The notes under the pieces are model-generated. The model ran no database searches. It saw only the letters and a list, made by a program, of their open reading frames with translations, and had not been told where the DNA came from. Of a DNA stretch of 64,000 bases, positions 1-8,656 are shown piece after piece. Origin of the DNA: Halobacteriovorax sp. DA5. GTDB taxonomy: Bacteria; Bdellovibrionota; Bacteriovoracia; Bacteriovoracales; Bacteriovoracaceae. Within the stretch, counting starts at the first letter, position 1. Each line of letters begins with the position of its first letter. Made by a program: the position numbers and the translations under genes. Location: positions 1 through 64,000 of the forward strand of contig NZ_PPDJ01000012.1 in assembly GCF_002903145.1 (NCBI RefSeq). The letters are read 5' to 3'.

Positions 1-1
1 A

Positions 2-496
2 ACACCTTCAAGTGTGAAGAGCCCTAATCGAATCGTTGAATCATTAAATATTAATTCGTTAAAATTGCACCACTGCGGAAGCACTGCAATTCCAAATATT
101 GTCGCAAAACCAATACTTGATATCGTTGGTGAGATTTCTTGTTTAGAAGAGTTAGATAAAAAGAAAGATTTACTTGAGAAGCTCGGTTACGAATATAAAG
201 GTGAATATGGGATCGAAGGTAGGAGATACTCTGTTCTCTATAACTTCGAAAAGACAAAAGGGTTTTGTCATCTTCACATCTTTGAATCAGGTAGTAAGGA
301 ACTTAAAGACCATATTATTTTCAAAGATTATCTTATTTCCAATCCAAGTGCAGCATTGAGATATGAAGAGCTTAAAAAATCTTTGGATATACCAAGAAGT
401 GAATACTCAAATGCAAAAACAGAAATTATCTCAGAGCTATTAAAAGAGGCATATAAAGAAAGGAGTTCTCTTTATGAAGACAAAAGAATTATATAA
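2..496 (+). CDS. GrpB/UPF0157-family protein, 5' end cut off
   Basis: The reading frame is open to the window edge, so the true start is probably outside. A GTG at 14 is the first possible start seen. The motif HCGSTAIPNIVAKPILDI matches the GrpB/UPF0157 signature (HxGSTxxPGLxxKPxxDI), a nucleotidyltransferase-fold family of unknown substrate. The usual N-terminal segment before this motif (about 20-30 residues with aromatic residues) is mostly absent, as expected for a truncated record. It overlaps the next gene by 23 nt, implying cotranscription with 474-890 and with a second GrpB-like gene at 892. Family call is good; function is unknown. Confidence 0.75.
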   Translation, partial: TPSSVKSPNRIVESLNINSLKLHHCGSTAIPNIVAKPILDIVGEISCLEELDKKKDLLEKLGYEYKGEYGIEGRRYSVLYNFEKTKGFCHLHIFESGSKELKDHIIFKDYLISNPSAALRYEELKKSLDIPRSEYSNAKTEIISELLKEAYKERSSLYEDKRII

Positions 497-890
497 CCCA
501 TTGGTGGGGTTTCTTATTGGCGAGTGGGATAATGTTAGCTTTGAAATTTCAAATGGAAAAGAAGTCAAAAGAGAAGTTTATCCTGAAACGATGGTTGGTA
601 AGAGTGAGCATGTCATTACAATCACGGCGCATGGGTTTAGAGACGGAAAAGATTTAACTAAGGATATGTGCCTAGAAGTTAAAGGTGAAAAAGTTATCAT
701 GTCACAAGGACCTTTCAGAGCAGAGGGGATTGTTAAGGGGAATGTATATTATCTAGAGGGGAAGTATGAGGAGATGATTTTTAAGTTTAGGCTTTATACT
801 ATGGGAGATAAGTATGTTTTTCATAGGGAAACATGGATAAATGGAAATATTCAAAAAATGGATATGTCTTATCTTGTAAGAAAGAAGTAG
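474..890 (+). CDS. hypothetical protein, possibly a small beta-barrel (calycin-like)
   Basis: A 138-residue protein with no signal peptide or membrane segment. The start ATG lies inside the end of the upstream GrpB gene, preceded by AAAGGAG, a strong ribosome site. The N-terminal FLIGEWDN followed by alternating beta-type segments recalls small ligand-binding barrels of the lipocalin/DUF1579 sort, but this is only a pattern impression. It sits between two GrpB-family genes with overlap on one side and a 1-nt gap on the other, so the three are probably one operon. No function can be assigned. Confidence 0.7.
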   Translation: MKTKELYNPLVGFLIGEWDNVSFEISNGKEVKREVYPETMVGKSEHVITITAHGFRDGKDLTKDMCLEVKGEKVIMSQGPFRAEGIVKGNVYYLEGKYEEMIFKFRLYTMGDKYVFHRETWINGNIQKMDMSYLVRKK

Positions 891-891
891 T

Positions 892-1377
892 ATGAAATTT
901 TATGAAGCACAAGACTATCAAGATAAAGTGAATGAAATTTTTAAGGACTTAGAGTCTGAGCTATCTCAACATCTTGTTAATGTTCGAATCATTCATATTG
1001 GAGCATCATCAATCCCTGGTGCTGTCTCTAAAGGAGACTTAGATGTTTTTGTTGGTGTGGATAAGAAAGACTTCGAATCAAGTTTAGTAACAATTAAGAA
1101 CCTTGGCTACGTTGAGAAAGAGGGCACTTTAAGAACTCCTCAGCTTTGCATGCTGATTACAGAAAAATATAATCATGATGTAGCAATCCAGTTAGTTGAG
1201 AATGGAAGTGAATTTGAAGACTTTTTGAAATTTAAAAAATTATTGTCTACCAAACCTTCTCTCGTTGAAGAGTATAATGAGCTCAAACGAAGTTCTTCTC
1301 ATCTTAATGAAGATGAATATAGAAGCAAAAAATCGAAATGGGTTGAAAGTCTATTGAAAAGCCTCATGATGGAATAA
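892..1377 (+). CDS. GrpB-family (nucleotidyltransferase-like) protein, divergent paralogue
   Basis: A 161-residue protein. Residues about 35-55 (HIGASSIPGAVSKGDLDV) align with the GrpB signature, but the usual Ser after HIG is Ala and the KPIID part reads KGDLD, closer to the acidic motif of classical nucleotidyltransferases. The C-terminal half is helical and charged, as in the family. It begins one base after the stop of the preceding gene, third in a probable three-gene operon. Two GrpB-like genes so close together may be a diverged tandem duplication. Substrate unknown. Confidence 0.75.
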   Translation: MKFYEAQDYQDKVNEIFKDLESELSQHLVNVRIIHIGASSIPGAVSKGDLDVFVGVDKKDFESSLVTIKNLGYVEKEGTLRTPQLCMLITEKYNHDVAIQLVENGSEFEDFLKFKKLLSTKPSLVEEYNELKRSSSHLNEDEYRSKKSKWVESLLKSLMME

Positions 1378-1410
1378 AAAGAATCAAAGGCCCTATTTAT
1401 AGAATATGCA

Positions 1411-1457
1411 TTCCAGGTGCTCTTCCTTTACGTACGGCAAGTGAAAAGTACCTGGAA
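1411..1457. repeat. inverted repeat downstream of two convergent genes
   Basis: TTCCAGGT (1411-1418) and ACCTGGAA (1450-1457) form a perfect 8-bp dyad around a 31-nt loop, in the gap between the GrpB-like gene and the convergent helicase gene. There is no strong U-tract on either strand, so it may be an RNA-processing or weak termination structure rather than a canonical terminator. Confidence 0.4.
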
Positions 1458-1464
1458 CAAAAGA

Positions 1465-3453
1465 TTAGGCCAATGTTATTTTAATCTTCTTCATTCGGCC
1501 TTCACCAATTGAGACTGTTTTAACTTCTTTATGCTTATCAAGGTGTTGATGAACAAGTCTGCGATCTGATGCGTTTAATGCTTTTAGTGTTACTGGCTCG
1601 CGAGAGTCTAGAACTTTAGCTGTCTCACGCTCAACCATCTTAATAAGACTGTCTTCCTGACTCTTTACACCCTTACACTTGAAATTTAGTCTAACTTCTC
1701 TAGGAACTTCAACACTGTTGTAAAGGTGAAGTCTTGTCAGGTGCTCAAGAGCTTGGAGTAGTTCATTATTATCTCTTGTTAATATTTTCTCATCTGCTCC
1801 AGAAAAGAAGATCTTAATATCCTTTCCATTAAATGAGAACTTTGCAAATAGCTTCAAGTTTGCCTTTTTAATAAGATTAATTAGAAATGGCATCACGATT
1901 TTTTTATACGTTGGCCTAAGGCTATAAGTGAACTTTGTAAGCCTCTTTCCAAATAAGAAGAACTTCTTGCGTCCCTGTGTCGATTCATCAAGGCTTAGTT
2001 GTGAATCATACTTTATCTTAAAGAATGCAAGAGCGGCTGCCTTCGCACTTTCTTGAGAGTCTGCTTGAATCGTAAACGTTGGTGTATTTGGTTTCTTTTC
2101 TATTTTTACAACTGGCTTACTTATTGATTGATCATTAACAGTTGTTTTCTTCTCTCTTTCTGGAGTTTTCTTCTTAGTATTATTTTGGGCTTTTTTGCGT
2201 AGAGGTTTCTTGCGCTGATCTTTTTGCTCTTGTGTTAATGGTTTGCCAGTTGTTCTATCGACAACTTTAAAAGTTTTGCGGTCAATGAATGGCTTCTTTG
2301 AAAGATTTTTCGATATATCTTCTGGGCCAACGTCTAACTTTGGAATTTTATCACCAATAAAATCTTGAATAGGATCTAGGTATTCACAGTCATCAAATGA
2401 ACAAAAGCTTATTGCTTCTCCTTCGCAGCCTGCACGACCTGTTCGACCAATTCGGTGAACATAATTTGCGGCATCTTGTGGAAGATCGTAATTGATAACA
2501 AGATTAACATCTTTTATGTCGAGACCTCTTGCTGCAACATCTGTACAAACAAGGATTGTCGTCTCTTTCGATTTAAAGTCTTTGATAAGCTTTGTTCTCT
2601 TAACTTGAGAAAGGCCACCTGAAATTGCCTTTGCTTTGAAATCCATTGCGATCAGCCATTCAGCAACTAAATGTGTTTGAAATTTAGTATTACAGAAGAC
2701 TAGGGCGTATGCATCTTCATGATTTCGTATGAGGTTGACAAGAAGTCCCATCTTCTCATTTTCATTAATCATCGCTAGCTTATGATCGATGTGATCAACA
2801 ACCATATTGTCTTCATTTAGCTTGATCTCAATTGGAGTTGAGTTGAACTTGTAGGCCGTATTTAGAACTGCCATATTAGTCGTGGCCGATACCATGATTA
2901 ATTGTCTATCATCTGGCATTTGGCCAAGTGTGTATTCAATATCTCTTTGGAAGCCCATATCAAATAATCGATCAGCTTCATCAAATACGATTCCGTAAGT
3001 GCGATCAATGAGGACGGCTTTTTGCTTAAGTAGGTCTACTAAACGTCCTGGGGTTGCAATAATGATATGAGCACCCTTCTTTATTTGCTCTTTTTGCTTT
3101 TCGAGGCTTTCACCACCAATAACGCAAACTGTTTTAATTCCAGAGTCACTACCTAGATCTTTAAAGACCTTTGCAGTTTGTTGCGCTAGCTCTCTTGTCG
3201 GAGAAAGGACAACGTAATGAACCTCATCAACTTCCACGAGGTCATCATGAATGATATGTTCGATGATCGGGATTGCAAATGATGCAGTCTTTCCAGAGCC
3301 TGTTTCAGCAAGAGCAAGTATGTCTTTACCTTCTAAAATTGGATCTATTGTTAGTTCTTGGATGGCGCTTGCTGTTGTGAATCCACATTTTTTGATGGAT
3401 TCAAGGAGGCCTGCGCTTAAATTAAAGTCTTCAAATGGTATATTATTTGTCAT
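1465..3453 (-). CDS. DEAD-box ATP-dependent RNA helicase with extra C-terminal domain
   Basis: A 662-residue protein. Visible helicase motifs: Q-motif region (residues about 8-33), motif I AETGSGKT (49-56), Ia PTRELA, II DEAD, III SAT, and VI HRIGRTGRAG. The core resembles RhlE-type helicases that remodel structured RNA or ribosomal precursors. After the core (about residue 390) comes a Lys-rich linker, then about 200 residues ending in a basic segment that I do not recognise, possibly RNA-binding. The ATG at 3453 (MTNNIPFEDF) is chosen over an upstream TTG because the Q-motif then starts at the usual distance. Monocistronic and divergent from the NAD-binding protein gene at 3576. Confidence 0.92.
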   Translation of the reverse strand: MTNNIPFEDFNLSAGLLESIKKCGFTTASAIQELTIDPILEGKDILALAETGSGKTASFAIPIIEHIIHDDLVEVDEVHYVVLSPTRELAQQTAKVFKDLGSDSGIKTVCVIGGESLEKQKEQIKKGAHIIIATPGRLVDLLKQKAVLIDRTYGIVFDEADRLFDMGFQRDIEYTLGQMPDDRQLIMVSATTNMAVLNTAYKFNSTPIEIKLNEDNMVVDHIDHKLAMINENEKMGLLVNLIRNHEDAYALVFCNTKFQTHLVAEWLIAMDFKAKAISGGLSQVKRTKLIKDFKSKETTILVCTDVAARGLDIKDVNLVINYDLPQDAANYVHRIGRTGRAGCEGEAISFCSFDDCEYLDPIQDFIGDKIPKLDVGPEDISKNLSKKPFIDRKTFKVVDRTTGKPLTQEQKDQRKKPLRKKAQNNTKKKTPEREKKTTVNDQSISKPVVKIEKKPNTPTFTIQADSQESAKAAALAFFKIKYDSQLSLDESTQGRKKFFLFGKRLTKFTYSLRPTYKKIVMPFLINLIKKANLKLFAKFSFNGKDIKIFFSGADEKILTRDNNELLQALEHLTRLHLYNSVEVPREVRLNFKCKGVKSQEDSLIKMVERETAKVLDSREPVTLKALNASDRRLVHQHLDKHKEVKTVSIGEGRMKKIKITLA

Positions 3454-3575
3454 AGCAATCAATATACGTTAAACGACGCACTAATCTAAGTAATTTCTTA
3501 AATTTAATTGTATTTACTGCGTTTAAGTGCATTTTTGCCTTTTTATAGCGAATTATATCTAACTATAATTAACTT

Positions 3576-4295
3576 ATGAAGAAAATTCTCTTTTTAGGAC
3601 TTGGACATTTAGGACAGCACTTTCTTTCCCAAAATAAAATACACGAAGTTATTGGGACAAGAAGAAAGTCAGATGAATTAGAAACTAACCTCATCGAATT
3701 CTCTTTAGGTGAGAGCTGGAAAGCTTCAAAGGACTTTGATGTTATTATCATTTCATTTCCACCTGTCGAAGAATACTCTCTTAAACTTCAAAAACTATTA
3801 GATGATTTAGGGCCATTAAATAAAGTTATTTTTATTAGTTCGACTTCGGTTTTCGGCACAGGCCAGATAAATGAAGATAGTATGAAAGTTGGTCATACAA
3901 GAAATGCTAAAGAGCTTATTGAGTGCGAAAAATTGATATCACAGTTGAATGATTATGTAATTGTCAGGCCAGGTGGCCTTATTGATAGTAAACGCCATCC
4001 AAAGTTCTTTTCTAAGAAAATGTCAAAGCTATCAAAGTCAAAAACTAATGTTAATCTAGTTCACACAAGTGATGTTGCTGCATTTTTACACTACGCAATT
4101 GGTCACAATATTAGTAATGAAGATTTTAATCTGGTTTGCGATGATCATCCTACTAAAGAGGAATTCTATCGTAGCTTTAATTCGACGATATCTTTTGATT
4201 CAGAAAATTCAGAACTTCGAATAATTGATAATTCTAAGAGTAAAAATACTGGTTTTACTTATCATTATAGTAATCTTTCTTGGTCTAAACTATAA
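3576..4295 (+). CDS. NAD(P)-binding Rossmann/SDR-like protein (YeeZ type)
   Basis: A 239-residue protein with an N-terminal dinucleotide-binding loop GLGHLGQHF (residues 8-16), an SSTSVFG strand as in extended/atypical short-chain dehydrogenases, and RPGGLIDSKRHP near the middle as in the YeeZ/SDR_a8 group of NAD-dependent epimerase-like proteins. The classical YxxxK catalytic pair is not obvious, as in many atypical members. No signal peptide; cytoplasmic. It is followed 33 nt later by an acetyltransferase gene in the same direction. Substrate unknown. Confidence 0.75.
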   Translation: MKKILFLGLGHLGQHFLSQNKIHEVIGTRRKSDELETNLIEFSLGESWKASKDFDVIIISFPPVEEYSLKLQKLLDDLGPLNKVIFISSTSVFGTGQINEDSMKVGHTRNAKELIECEKLISQLNDYVIVRPGGLIDSKRHPKFFSKKMSKLSKSKTNVNLVHTSDVAAFLHYAIGHNISNEDFNLVCDDHPTKEEFYRSFNSTISFDSENSELRIIDNSKSKNTGFTYHYSNLSWSKL

Positions 4296-4328
4296 TAATT
4301 AAAATTTTTTAGATATAGTGAGGCCACA

Positions 4329-4766
4329 ATGAATATTAGAACGCCTAGTCTGTCAGACGTAGATAAGTTATTTCAAATCGAATTAGAAAACTATGGTGAG
4401 CAAGAGGCGACTGAGAAAGAAACTTTTCAGGCCCTAGTTGAATTTCCAGAAGACTATATCGGCTATGAGCTTAAGGTACTAGTAGATGCAGAGGTAATCG
4501 GATTTTATTGTACCGTGGAAGAGGACGGAAATATCGAGCTAGTTGATATTGCAGTCTCAAAAGATTTTCAAGGAAGGGGTCATGGCTCAACGTTACTTGA
4601 AGAATGTTTAAAAAATCATGCTCAAATGCCTTTATCTTTGACTGTTAGAGAAGATAATTATTCGGCAATTGCTTTATATAAGAAATTTGGTTTTAAACAA
4701 ACTGAAATCGAGAAAGATTACTACGATGATTGTAATGGCCTGCGATTTGAGAAAACAGATTTATAA
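4329..4766 (+). CDS. GNAT-family N-acetyltransferase (RimI-like)
   Basis: A 145-residue single-domain protein. The acetyl-CoA motif A is clear: VDIAVSKDFQGRGHGSTLL (V/I-x-x-x-x-Q-G-R-G-x-G), followed by LTVREDNYSAIALYKKFGF, the typical motif B of RimI-type N-terminal acetyltransferases. A ribosome site GAGG lies 6 nt before the ATG. It precedes lplA by 11 nt, so the two are probably cotranscribed. Acceptor unknown; a ribosomal protein or small amine are both possible. Confidence 0.85.
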   Translation: MNIRTPSLSDVDKLFQIELENYGEQEATEKETFQALVEFPEDYIGYELKVLVDAEVIGFYCTVEEDGNIELVDIAVSKDFQGRGHGSTLLEECLKNHAQMPLSLTVREDNYSAIALYKKFGFKQTEIEKDYYDDCNGLRFEKTDL

Positions 4767-4777
4767 ATAGGAATAAT

Positions 4778-5803
4778 ATGAGTAAGAAAGTAAAAATTTT
4801 TGTAGCTGAACAATATGATCCATATTTTAATCTCGCGACAGAGAATTGGATTTTTAACGATATGGACACGGATTCTCATGTTCTCTTTCTTTGGCAAAAT
4901 GATGAAACTGTTGTCATTGGAAAGCACCAAAACCCGTGGACAGAGTGTATTACAAGTAAGATGGAAGAAGACGGGGTGAAACTTGCTAGACGCCAAAGTG
5001 GTGGCGGGGCGGTTTTTCATGATCTTGGAAATACTAATTTCACTTTCATGTCATCTAAAGAGTCATACGATAAGGACGCCAATAATAAGATCATTACAAA
5101 TGCTTTAAAAACGTTTGGGGTTGAAGCCTTTGCTAATGGAAGAAATGATATTGAAGTGAAAATTGCACAAGAAGAAGGATCAAGAAAAATTTCTGGTTCG
5201 GCCTTTAAGGTAAAGAGAGATCGAAGCTTTCATCATGGAACACTTCTCATTAATGCTGATCTAAGTAAACTTGCTAACTACTTAAACCCTAATAAGAAAA
5301 AACTAGAGTCAAAGGGGATCAAGTCAGCACGTGCACGTGTGATGAACCTTTCAGAACTTAACTCTGAAATCAATCATGAGAGTCTTTCAAAGGCCATTGT
5401 TGAAGAGTTTTGTCGTTTCTACGATGCCCAAACACAGGTAGAGGTTTTAAACTACGACTTCTTAAAGTCTGTTCCTAAAGTTAATGAATACTATGAGGAA
5501 TTAAAGGATTGGAATTGGCTTTACGGGAAAACGCCGAAGTTTAATCATCAATTTGATGAACGCTTTGACTGGGGTGGTGTTGAAGTTCATATAAATTCAA
5601 ATAAAGGAATAATGGAAGAGGTGACAATCTTTAGTGACTGCTTACACCCACCTTTAATTGAGTCTTTTGCTGAAAAACTAAAAGGCATTGCTTATGATGT
5701 TAATGCTGTTCAAGATACCTTGAATAAACTTAAAGAGGACTTTCAAGATCATCATAGTGAAGTGGATGATTTTTCCAACTGGCTTGTCACAAATATCAGA
5801 TAA
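4778..5803 (+). CDS. lplA: lipoate-protein ligase A
   Basis: A 341-residue protein matching bacterial LplA in length. Diagnostic segments: RRQSGGGAVFHDLGNTNF (the RRxSGGGxVxHDxGN lipoyl-AMP binding motif), the KISGSAFK lysine motif, and HHGTLLINADL. A C-terminal accessory domain follows (residues about 250-341). LplA activates lipoate with ATP and transfers it to lipoyl domains of the 2-oxoacid dehydrogenases or glycine cleavage H protein, so it points to lipoate scavenging. Start supported by AGGA ahead of the ATG and an 11-nt gap from the GNAT gene. Confidence 0.93.
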   Translation: MSKKVKIFVAEQYDPYFNLATENWIFNDMDTDSHVLFLWQNDETVVIGKHQNPWTECITSKMEEDGVKLARRQSGGGAVFHDLGNTNFTFMSSKESYDKDANNKIITNALKTFGVEAFANGRNDIEVKIAQEEGSRKISGSAFKVKRDRSFHHGTLLINADLSKLANYLNPNKKKLESKGIKSARARVMNLSELNSEINHESLSKAIVEEFCRFYDAQTQVEVLNYDFLKSVPKVNEYYEELKDWNWLYGKTPKFNHQFDERFDWGGVEVHINSNKGIMEEVTIFSDCLHPPLIESFAEKLKGIAYDVNAVQDTLNKLKEDFQDHHSEVDDFSNWLVTNIR

Positions 5804-5824
5804 ATTAGAATGGAGCATTAATAA

Positions 5825-6664
5825 TTGAAAGACATATATATTTTAAAAGATAATTTAAAGACATGCTTTAGGGTAAGTGGAGCAGAATCTGGGAAACCTG
5901 TCCTTTATATAAATGGTGCAGGGATGAGTGGTAGTTTAAATTTCTATCAAGAAGACCTTATAAATAATAATATCAAGCTTTATTCGATTGATAGGCCTGG
6001 CTTTGGTCAGTCGGACTTCAATGAAGATAAGTCTTTTTCTAGTATCACTGAATCAGTAGAATTGTTATTAAGAGAGCTTAAGTTAGATCAGATTGACGCT
6101 ATCGCATTCTCTCAAGGTGCGCCTTTTTTGTACCATATGTGCTTGCATGGGATTGTTAAAAAGGCCGTCATAGTTTCTGGTCAAGATGATCTACATTATA
6201 AAAGTACTTATGAGTTACTTGATGAGAATACGAAAGGTTTTGTTAACTCTGTAAGTAGTGGCCAATTAACATGCGATGAATTTCAAAAAACTTTCAATCT
6301 GGATGGTTTTATAGAGTTCGTTATTGGAACATCTTCTGAAGTCGATAAGAAGGTCTATACGCAAGATTCATATAAGAAGATGTATGGCGAATGTCTTCAA
6401 GAAGGGATTGGAAGTTCATTTGAGTCTTATTATCAAGACCTATTTATGTGCTTATCTCCTTGGGGCTTCAATCTTGAAGAAGTTACAACAGACGTATTCC
6501 ATCTATATGGGAAACATGATTATAGCCCAGTTCATTCACCAGATTTTGGAGAGACTCTTACTCAAAGAAATTCTAACTTTACAGCTGAAGTAATTGATAG
6601 TGTTGGTGGAGCCTTGATTTGGACTCATGGCAGTTATATTTTGAAAGGGTTATGCTACAATTAG
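5825..6664 (+). CDS. alpha/beta-hydrolase fold protein
   Basis: A 279-residue protein probably starting at TTG 5825, with GGAG nine bases upstream. It has the oxyanion-side NGAGMSG, the strand RPGFGQSD, a nucleophile elbow AFSQGAP (Ser in A-F-S-Q-G, a mild variant of GxSxG), an acidic residue in YGKHDYS and a late His in WTHGSY. The triad is therefore present. No signal peptide, so cytoplasmic. It lies just after lplA and four bases before a small exported protein. Substrate unknown; esterase or lactonase are possible. Confidence 0.8.
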   Translation: MKDIYILKDNLKTCFRVSGAESGKPVLYINGAGMSGSLNFYQEDLINNNIKLYSIDRPGFGQSDFNEDKSFSSITESVELLLRELKLDQIDAIAFSQGAPFLYHMCLHGIVKKAVIVSGQDDLHYKSTYELLDENTKGFVNSVSSGQLTCDEFQKTFNLDGFIEFVIGTSSEVDKKVYTQDSYKKMYGECLQEGIGSSFESYYQDLFMCLSPWGFNLEEVTTDVFHLYGKHDYSPVHSPDFGETLTQRNSNFTAEVIDSVGGALIWTHGSYILKGLCYN

Positions 6665-6667
6665 GTC

Positions 6668-6907
6668 ATGGAATATCTCATTACTTTAGCGACTCTTATT
6701 TTTTGTCTAAGCTGCCAATCGAAATCTGAAGTTGACTATGACCAATACATAAAAAAGTGCAATGGTAATAGTTGTTGTGAAAGCTCTATACGAAATGCCA
6801 AGGCCTCTGAATCTATCATTCTTGAAGATGGAAAAAGTTGTCCTGATGGATATCGTGTTGAGATGCAAAAGTGTATTGGTAGCAAACGTTGGTGTGTGAA
6901 GTTATAA
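6668..6907 (+). CDS. small cysteine-rich exported protein, possible lipoprotein
   Basis: A 79-residue protein with a short hydrophobic N-terminus ending in CLSC, which might be a relaxed lipobox, followed by a mature part with six cysteines (CNGNSCC, SCPDGY, KCIGSKRWC) that could form disulfides in the periplasm. It starts three bases after the hydrolase stop, suggesting coexpression. Not recognised. Confidence 0.6.
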   Translation: MEYLITLATLIFCLSCQSKSEVDYDQYIKKCNGNSCCESSIRNAKASESIILEDGKSCPDGYRVEMQKCIGSKRWCVKL

Positions 6908-6933
6908 AATAAAACAATCAGGGGAGTTTTTAT

Positions 6934-7344
6934 ATGAATAGATTAAATTATAATCGTGTTTTTTATTATGGATTAAAACTAGCACTTTCTTTTGCTTTTT
7001 TTAGTGCAGTAGCTGATCGATTTGGACTTTGGGGTGCAGCAGGAAGTGAAGGTGTATTCTGGGGAAACTTTGATAATTTTATTTCATACACTAAGCTTCT
7101 AAACCCATGGGCACCTGCAGCTTTAGTGACGATACTTGCGTGGTTTGTGACTATCTTGGAAGTTGTTTTAGGTTTGGCTCTTTTGACGAATATAAAGACT
7201 AAGGAAGTGGCATTTGTAAGTGGCGTCTTATTAGCAATCTTTGGACTTGCGATGATTTTTACGCTTGGTGTAAAACCCGTTTTTGATTACAGTGTTTTCA
7301 GTGCTGCATTCGGGGCATTCTATCTTTCAACAAGTCGATCATAA
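6934..7344 (+). CDS. DoxX-like integral membrane protein
   Basis: A 136-residue protein with four predicted membrane helices (about 11-30, 57-80, 88-108, 112-132) and the DoxX-like pattern of an N-terminal YGLKLALSFAFFSAVADR and a central LEVVLGLALL. DoxX-type proteins are inner-membrane proteins often linked to thiol or redox homeostasis. The AGGGGAG-like site (CAGGGGAG) ahead of the ATG is a strong ribosome site. It is separate from the next gene by a marked dyad at 7377-7412. Confidence 0.7.
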   Translation: MNRLNYNRVFYYGLKLALSFAFFSAVADRFGLWGAAGSEGVFWGNFDNFISYTKLLNPWAPAALVTILAWFVTILEVVLGLALLTNIKTKEVAFVSGVLLAIFGLAMIFTLGVKPVFDYSVFSAAFGAFYLSTSRS

Positions 7345-7376
7345 ATAGGTATTAGCTAACTTGTTATAAGTTGTTG

Positions 7377-7412
7377 AAATTTCCATCGGTACCCGTGTAC
7401 CTTTGGAAATTT
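7377..7412. promoter_or_regulatory. nested palindrome between DoxX-like and GNAT genes
   Basis: AAATTTCCA (7377-7385) pairs with TGGAAATTT (7404-7412), and GGTAC (7388-7392) with GTACC (7397-7401) around a 4-nt loop: 14 base pairs broken only by one 2x2 mismatch. It ends 21 nt before the downstream ATG. It could be a terminator of the DoxX gene, an operator, or an mRNA hairpin that controls the GNAT gene. Confidence 0.45.
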
Positions 7413-7433
7413 TGTGGTATATTCTGCGTCCTT

Positions 7434-7880
7434 ATGAACCATTATGAGTATAAAGAATATTCGCAAATCTCTGATGAGGTCTTTGAAATCGTTTCTCAAA
7501 CGAATTCACAGATCTTTAGTACGCCGTATTGTGTCGACAGAATGTACTCAAAAACAAAAGACTGCACTAAGTTTCTTGCACAATTTTACTTTGATGGCAG
7601 CCAGCCAATCGCCTTTAAAGTTGGCTATGATTGTGGTGATTATTTCTACAGCTGGGTAGGTGGTGTTGTGCCATTTTATCGTGGTCAAAAATTAGCGACA
7701 AAATTGATGGAGAGGCAACATGAGTGGGCCAAAGAGCAAGGCTTCACAAAGGTTCGTACTCACACTGATGCTCGCTATCCAGAAATGATTGAACTCAATG
7801 AAAAATTTGGTTTTAAGTTAATTGATACTAGAATCAAAGAAAATCATATCGAACAGCTAATTCTAGAAAAAAACTTATAG
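7434..7880 (+). CDS. GNAT-family N-acetyltransferase
   Basis: The ATG at 7434 (MNHYEYKEYS) is chosen; the longer frame starting with TTG at 7371 would translate the palindrome just upstream. A 148-residue protein with motif A (GGVVPFYRGQKLATKLMERQ: R-G-x-K/Q-L-A) and motif B (THTDARYPEMIELNEKFGF). Such proteins acetylate an amine with acetyl-CoA. The ribosome site is weak, consistent with regulation by the upstream hairpin. Substrate unknown. Confidence 0.8.
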   Translation: MNHYEYKEYSQISDEVFEIVSQTNSQIFSTPYCVDRMYSKTKDCTKFLAQFYFDGSQPIAFKVGYDCGDYFYSWVGGVVPFYRGQKLATKLMERQHEWAKEQGFTKVRTHTDARYPEMIELNEKFGFKLIDTRIKENHIEQLILEKNL

Positions 7881-7966
7881 TCATACTTAGAGTTTACAAA
7901 AACCTAACATTCAAATCCCATACTAAGGATATTATTTTTTTAATTTATTTTTAAAAAGGGATATCA

Positions 7967-8647
7967 ATGAAATTTATATCAATCTTAAGTGCACTTATAC
8001 TTACTCTTTCATCTTTTGCAGAAACTTCTCTTCAAGATCGACTTAACGAAAGAAAAGAGAAGGCCAATAAAAAGCGCTCTGTTGAAGTAACTAAGGTTAT
8101 GGATGAAGCCCTTAAACATCTTAAAGATTCTGGAATTGTCGAAGAGAGTGTGAAAAAAGGCACTAAAGTTCCGAGTTTTAAAATTGGTGGGAAAGATATT
8201 AGTGAATATTATAAAGATGGAAATATCATTGTAAGCTTCTACCGTGGAAGTTGGTGTCCATACTGCATGATTCAACTCAAAGAGTATCAAAAGTATTATG
8301 AAGAAATTCAAAATAAAGGTGCAAAACTTATTGTTCTAGCACCAGATACCAAGAAGGAAATTGCTAAAACTAAAAGAAATCATAAATTAAATTTTCCAAT
8401 TTATTCGGATGTCGATAATAAGATTGCAAAAAAATTTGGATTAGCTTTTAAACTCGAAGAAAGTTTGAAAGCCGTTTATTCAAAGTTCGGGATCGATATT
8501 GAGAAAAATCAAGGTAATGATAAATTTGAGCTACCTTTGCCTGGTACTTATATCATTAATAAGGAAGGACAGATCATTTATGCTTTTGCAGATGCTGATT
8601 ATACGAAAAGGGCCGATCCCAAAGATTTATTACAATATTTAAAATAG
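7967..8647 (+). CDS. exported peroxiredoxin-like protein
   Basis: A 226-residue protein with an N-terminal signal peptide (cleavage probable after SSFA, residue 18), a charged helical spacer, then a thioredoxin-fold AhpC/TSA-like domain with FYRGSWCPYCMIQLKEYQ. The WCPYC motif supplies the peroxidatic or redox Cys plus a second Cys three residues later. PGTYIINKEG and FADADYTKRA near the end are typical of peroxiredoxin-like members. It should reduce peroxides or disulfides in the periplasm, which fits with katG nearby. AAAAGGG precedes the ATG. Confidence 0.85.
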   Translation: MKFISILSALILTLSSFAETSLQDRLNERKEKANKKRSVEVTKVMDEALKHLKDSGIVEESVKKGTKVPSFKIGGKDISEYYKDGNIIVSFYRGSWCPYCMIQLKEYQKYYEEIQNKGAKLIVLAPDTKKEIAKTKRNHKLNFPIYSDVDNKIAKKFGLAFKLEESLKAVYSKFGIDIEKNQGNDKFELPLPGTYIINKEGQIIYAFADADYTKRADPKDLLQYLK

Positions 8648-8656
8648 AAGTTACAC

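Noticed and set aside
7371..7433. N-terminal extension of the GNAT gene from TTG 7371.
   Set aside because: It reads through a strong palindrome and adds residues unlike the family; ATG 7434 gives the usual start.
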